From Candidatus Rifleibacteriota bacterium (GTDB lineage: Bacteria > Muiribacteriota > Ozemobacteria > Ozemobacterales > Ozemobacteraceae): a DNA stretch of 8,292 bases. A model generated the notes under the pieces. It was not told where the DNA came from and did no database searches. It saw nothing but the letters and a program-made list of their open reading frames with translations. Positions 6,367 to 8,292 of the stretch are shown piece after piece. The stretch spans positions 1-8,292 of the forward strand of contig JAQUZA010000123.1 in NCBI GenBank assembly GCA_028691595.1. Reading direction: 5' to 3'. Each line of letters opens with the position of its first letter. Position 1 is the stretch's first letter. The translations under genes were made by a program, and so were the position numbers.

Positions 6367-7952
6367 TGAGGAGTGTTATGAACGGAAAAGCAAAAATACT
6401 TGTGGTCGATGATGAGCACAGTGTCAGATGGGCCTTCGAGAAGGCTCTGCAAAAAGCTGGTTACGAAGTAATGCTTGCTGAAAACGGTGTCAAGGGTTTG
6501 AAACTCTACGAAAGTTTTAAACCTGATATTACCTTTGTCGATATCAGGATGCCTGAAATGGACGGTCTGCAGGTGCTGAAAAAAATTCGCGACCATGACC
6601 CCGAAGCTCAGGTTATTGTCATGACTGCCTACACAGACATGGAAACCACCGTGACGGCCATGAAGCTTGGTGCTTATGATTTTCTCAGCAAGCCTTTCAA
6701 TATTGACGAATGTCTTTTGCTTATCTCAAGAGGTTTGAATACCCGTAACACCGGAAAAGAAGCTGAAGTCGCAGTTCAGGCTCCCAAATCAAGCGGTCTT
6801 AAGGGCAACAGCACGGCTATGCAGGATGTTTATAAACTCATCGGGAAGGTTTCCGGTGAGGACGTAACGGTTCTGGTTACCGGCGAATCCGGCTCCGGGA
6901 AAGAACTTGTTGCCCAGGCAATTCATTATAATTCGCGGCGCTCGGCAAAGCCTTTCTGGGCAATTAATTGCACGGCAATTAATGAAAGCCTTATGGAATC
7001 AGAGCTTTTTGGCTATGAAAAAGGGGCTTTTACCGGTGCTGCCGCCGCAAGACCAGGGATGTTCGAGCTCGCCCAGGGTGGCACAATTTTTCTCGATGAA
7101 ATTGGTGATATGAACCTTGAGATGCAGGCGAAACTTCTACGCGTCCTTGAGGAGCGCGAGATTGTCCGGGTTGGGGGTAACAGACGCATTGACGTTGATG
7201 TCAGAATTATTGCCGCAACCAATAAGGACCTCAGACGGCAGATTGCAGAAGGACGCTTTCGCGAAGACCTTTTTCACCGCATCAAGGTTATTGAGATCAA
7301 ACTGCCATCTTTACGCGAGCGACCAGAAGATATACCACTGCTGGCCAGATACTTTTGTTCAATCCTGGCTGCCCAAAGACGTGGTGTCCCCAAAATGCTT
7401 TCTGACGAGTCTTTAAATGTGTTGGCAGCATATTCTTGGCCGGGCAACGTCAGAGAACTGAGAAACGCAGTTGAACAGTCTTACACCCTCAGCCGCGATC
7501 AGGTTATTCTGCCTGAACACCTGCCAACTGAAGTCAGACTGGGTGAAAACGCCAAAATTGATAAAGTCGACAGGGCTGACAGGCTTGAAAAAGCAGATAA
7601 ACCCGACAAAGCTGAAAAGATTGATAAAATTGAAAAATCTGAGCGTGAAGATCAGGGTAGAGCAGGGGAGAACACACATCATCTGGAAATTTCCGGAGCG
7701 CATGAGCCACTTAACCAGACTGTAGAATCATCAACTCTGAACACAACTGAAGGGTCGATCGGCATGATTGTCAGAGATCTATTAAAATCAAGCCCCGATG
7801 GTGATGCCTATGCCTGGGTTCTCGAAAAATTTGAAAAAGAGCTGCTTAAACAAAGCCTCGAACTTCATAAATATAATCAGGTGCAAAGTGCTGCGCACCT
7901 TGGCATAACCCGCAATACCCTGCGCGCGAAAATAGAAAAATACGGGCTATAA
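6366..7952 (+). CDS. NtrC-family sigma-54-dependent response regulator
   Basis: Cytoplasmic transcription activator of 528 residues with the full three-domain layout. Receiver, about 8-125: acidic pair Asp15/Asp16, phospho-acceptor Asp59 in FVDIRMPEMDG, Thr87 and Lys109. AAA+ domain, about 144-388: Walker A GESGSGKE (173-180), GAFTGA sigma-54 contact loop (220-225), Walker B GGTIFLDE (ending Asp244-Glu245), FREDLFHRI (298-306) and sensor II WPGNVREL (358-365). C-terminal Fis-type helix-turn-helix, about 484-528, ending SAAHLGITRNTLRAKIEKYGL. An intact GAFTGA loop implies true sigma-54 activation. Between AAA+ and HTH is an unusual charged linker (397-429). The start is uncertain: ATG 6366 forms TGATG with the previous stop and has AGGAG 10 nt upstream, while ATG 6378 has AGGAG 4 nt upstream and starts closer to KILVVDDE. 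TTG 6363 is also in frame. No kinase gene lies nearby, so signal and regulon are unknown. Confidence 0.93.
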   Translation: MRSVMNGKAKILVVDDEHSVRWAFEKALQKAGYEVMLAENGVKGLKLYESFKPDITFVDIRMPEMDGLQVLKKIRDHDPEAQVIVMTAYTDMETTVTAMKLGAYDFLSKPFNIDECLLLISRGLNTRNTGKEAEVAVQAPKSSGLKGNSTAMQDVYKLIGKVSGEDVTVLVTGESGSGKELVAQAIHYNSRRSAKPFWAINCTAINESLMESELFGYEKGAFTGAAAARPGMFELAQGGTIFLDEIGDMNLEMQAKLLRVLEEREIVRVGGNRRIDVDVRIIAATNKDLRRQIAEGRFREDLFHRIKVIEIKLPSLRERPEDIPLLARYFCSILAAQRRGVPKMLSDESLNVLAAYSWPGNVRELRNAVEQSYTLSRDQVILPEHLPTEVRLGENAKIDKVDRADRLEKADKPDKAEKIDKIEKSEREDQGRAGENTHHLEISGAHEPLNQTVESSTLNTTEGSIGMIVRDLLKSSPDGDAYAWVLEKFEKELLKQSLELHKYNQVQSAAHLGITRNTLRAKIEKYGL

Positions 7953-7993
7953 AAGTAAAAAATTGCTTTCATTGAGGTGAACGCCAGAATCAA

Positions 7994-8009
7994 TGGGTGT
8001 TTTCACCCA
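7994..8009. terminator. Small hairpin after the regulator gene, weak terminator candidate
   Basis: TGGGTG (7994-7999), loop TTTT, CACCCA (8004-8009): a perfect 6-bp stem 41 nt after the regulator stop. It is not followed by a proper T-run (only TTT two bases later), so intrinsic termination would be inefficient. It could equally be part of the 5' region of the next gene. Confidence 0.35.
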
Positions 8010-8027
8010 GGTTTGAAAAATCTGTGT

Positions 8028-8056
8028 TTGACTACCTTCTTTTATAGTGGTAGCAT
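8028..8056 (+). promoter_or_regulatory. Candidate promoter for the FmdB-type gene
   Basis: TTGACT (8028-8033, five of six consensus bases) and TAGCAT (8051-8056, four of six) are separated by 17 bp. Transcription would start near 8063, leaving about 65 nt before ATG 8128. TATAGT at 8043-8048 is a better -10 by sequence but is only 9 bp from the -35 box. Confidence 0.45.
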
Positions 8057-8127
8057 GCCTGCATTGAATGCTGGTGTTTGTTGCTTCAGATGGTAATTGA
8101 CAGATTTTTCTCAGCCGGAGGGCCATA

Positions 8128-8292
8128 ATGCCGATATATGAATTTGAGTGCTGCGATTGTCATAAAACTTTTGACAAACTATGCTCTATAAAAGAAGATC
8201 TCACTCAAATAACCTGTTGTAACTGTAACAGCAAAAATATAAGGAAAAAAATGTCGGCATTTTCCACCTCCGGGAACAGAACCAGCCTTGAA
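8128..8292 (+). CDS. FmdB-family zinc-ribbon protein, N-terminal part (runs off window)
   Basis: The first 55 residues of a small protein cut by the window end. It begins MPIYEFEC, the hallmark opening of the FmdB / CxxC_CxxC regulatory-protein family, and has two Cys pairs that would hold one zinc: Cys8-x2-Cys11 and Cys30-x2-Cys33, with extra Cys9, Cys19 and Cys31 next to them. Family members are usually 60-110 residues. FmdB itself was linked to formamidase/amidase regulation in Methylophilus, but for most members the role is unproven, so no specific function is claimed. ATG 8128 has a strong GGAGG at 8117-8121, 6 nt away. The frame stays open to the last base. Confidence 0.88.
   Translation, partial: MPIYEFECCDCHKTFDKLCSIKEDLTQITCCNCNSKNIRKKMSAFSTSGNRTSLE

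Noticed and set aside
8065..8090. A TGG...TTGC pattern before the FmdB-type gene, considered as a sigma-54 promoter
   Set aside because: Only 8 bases separate the GG and GC elements; sigma-54 promoters need 10.

Overview
The window reads as ordinary chromosomal DNA from a Gram-negative (diderm) bacterium of roughly balanced base composition. The support is a lipobox-bearing lipoprotein, a phosphatidylethanolamine (PE) synthesis pair of the short PSD type, and an NtrC-family sigma-54 activator. I cannot name the phylum; a deltaproteobacterium-like or deep-branching environmental lineage would fit, but that is inference. There is no CRISPR array, phage gene, transposase or toxin-antitoxin pair, and no obvious new multi-gene system. 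The less ordinary material is a palindromic mobile-type repeat, a long hairpin, an uncharacterised two-gene minus-strand unit, and an odd charged linker in the regulator.

Layout. (1) Positions 2-433 are the 3' part of serS; 15 nt later comes a clostripain-like (peptidase C11) lipoprotein gene, 449-2236. (2) A fully consensus sigma-70-type promoter at 2253-2281 precedes psd (2316-2948) and pssA (2950-3738), which are one base apart. PssA makes phosphatidylserine and Psd decarboxylates it to PE. (3) A 413-nt non-coding stretch, 3739-4151, holds small palindromes, a strong terminator-like hairpin (3899-3944) and a MITE/REP-like imperfect palindrome of about 144 bp (3954-4097). (4) On the minus strand, a DUF1232 (YkvA-like) gene (5247-4804) overlaps by 8 nt a gene for a secreted protein with two OB-like repeats (4811-4152). 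(5) A divergent promoter region, 5248-5415, leads to an RNase Z-like metallo-beta-lactamase-fold gene (5416-6366), whose stop overlaps the start of an NtrC-type response regulator gene (6366-7952). (6) After a short intergenic region with a hairpin and a promoter candidate, an FmdB-type zinc-ribbon gene starts at 8128 and runs off the window.

How they fit together. serS and the lipoprotein gene probably share a transcript. psd and pssA form a lipid operon with its own strong promoter. The two minus-strand genes look translationally coupled, as do the RNase Z-like gene and the regulator. No histidine kinase for the regulator and no sigma-54 (-24/-12) promoter was recognised in the window, so its partner and targets probably lie elsewhere.
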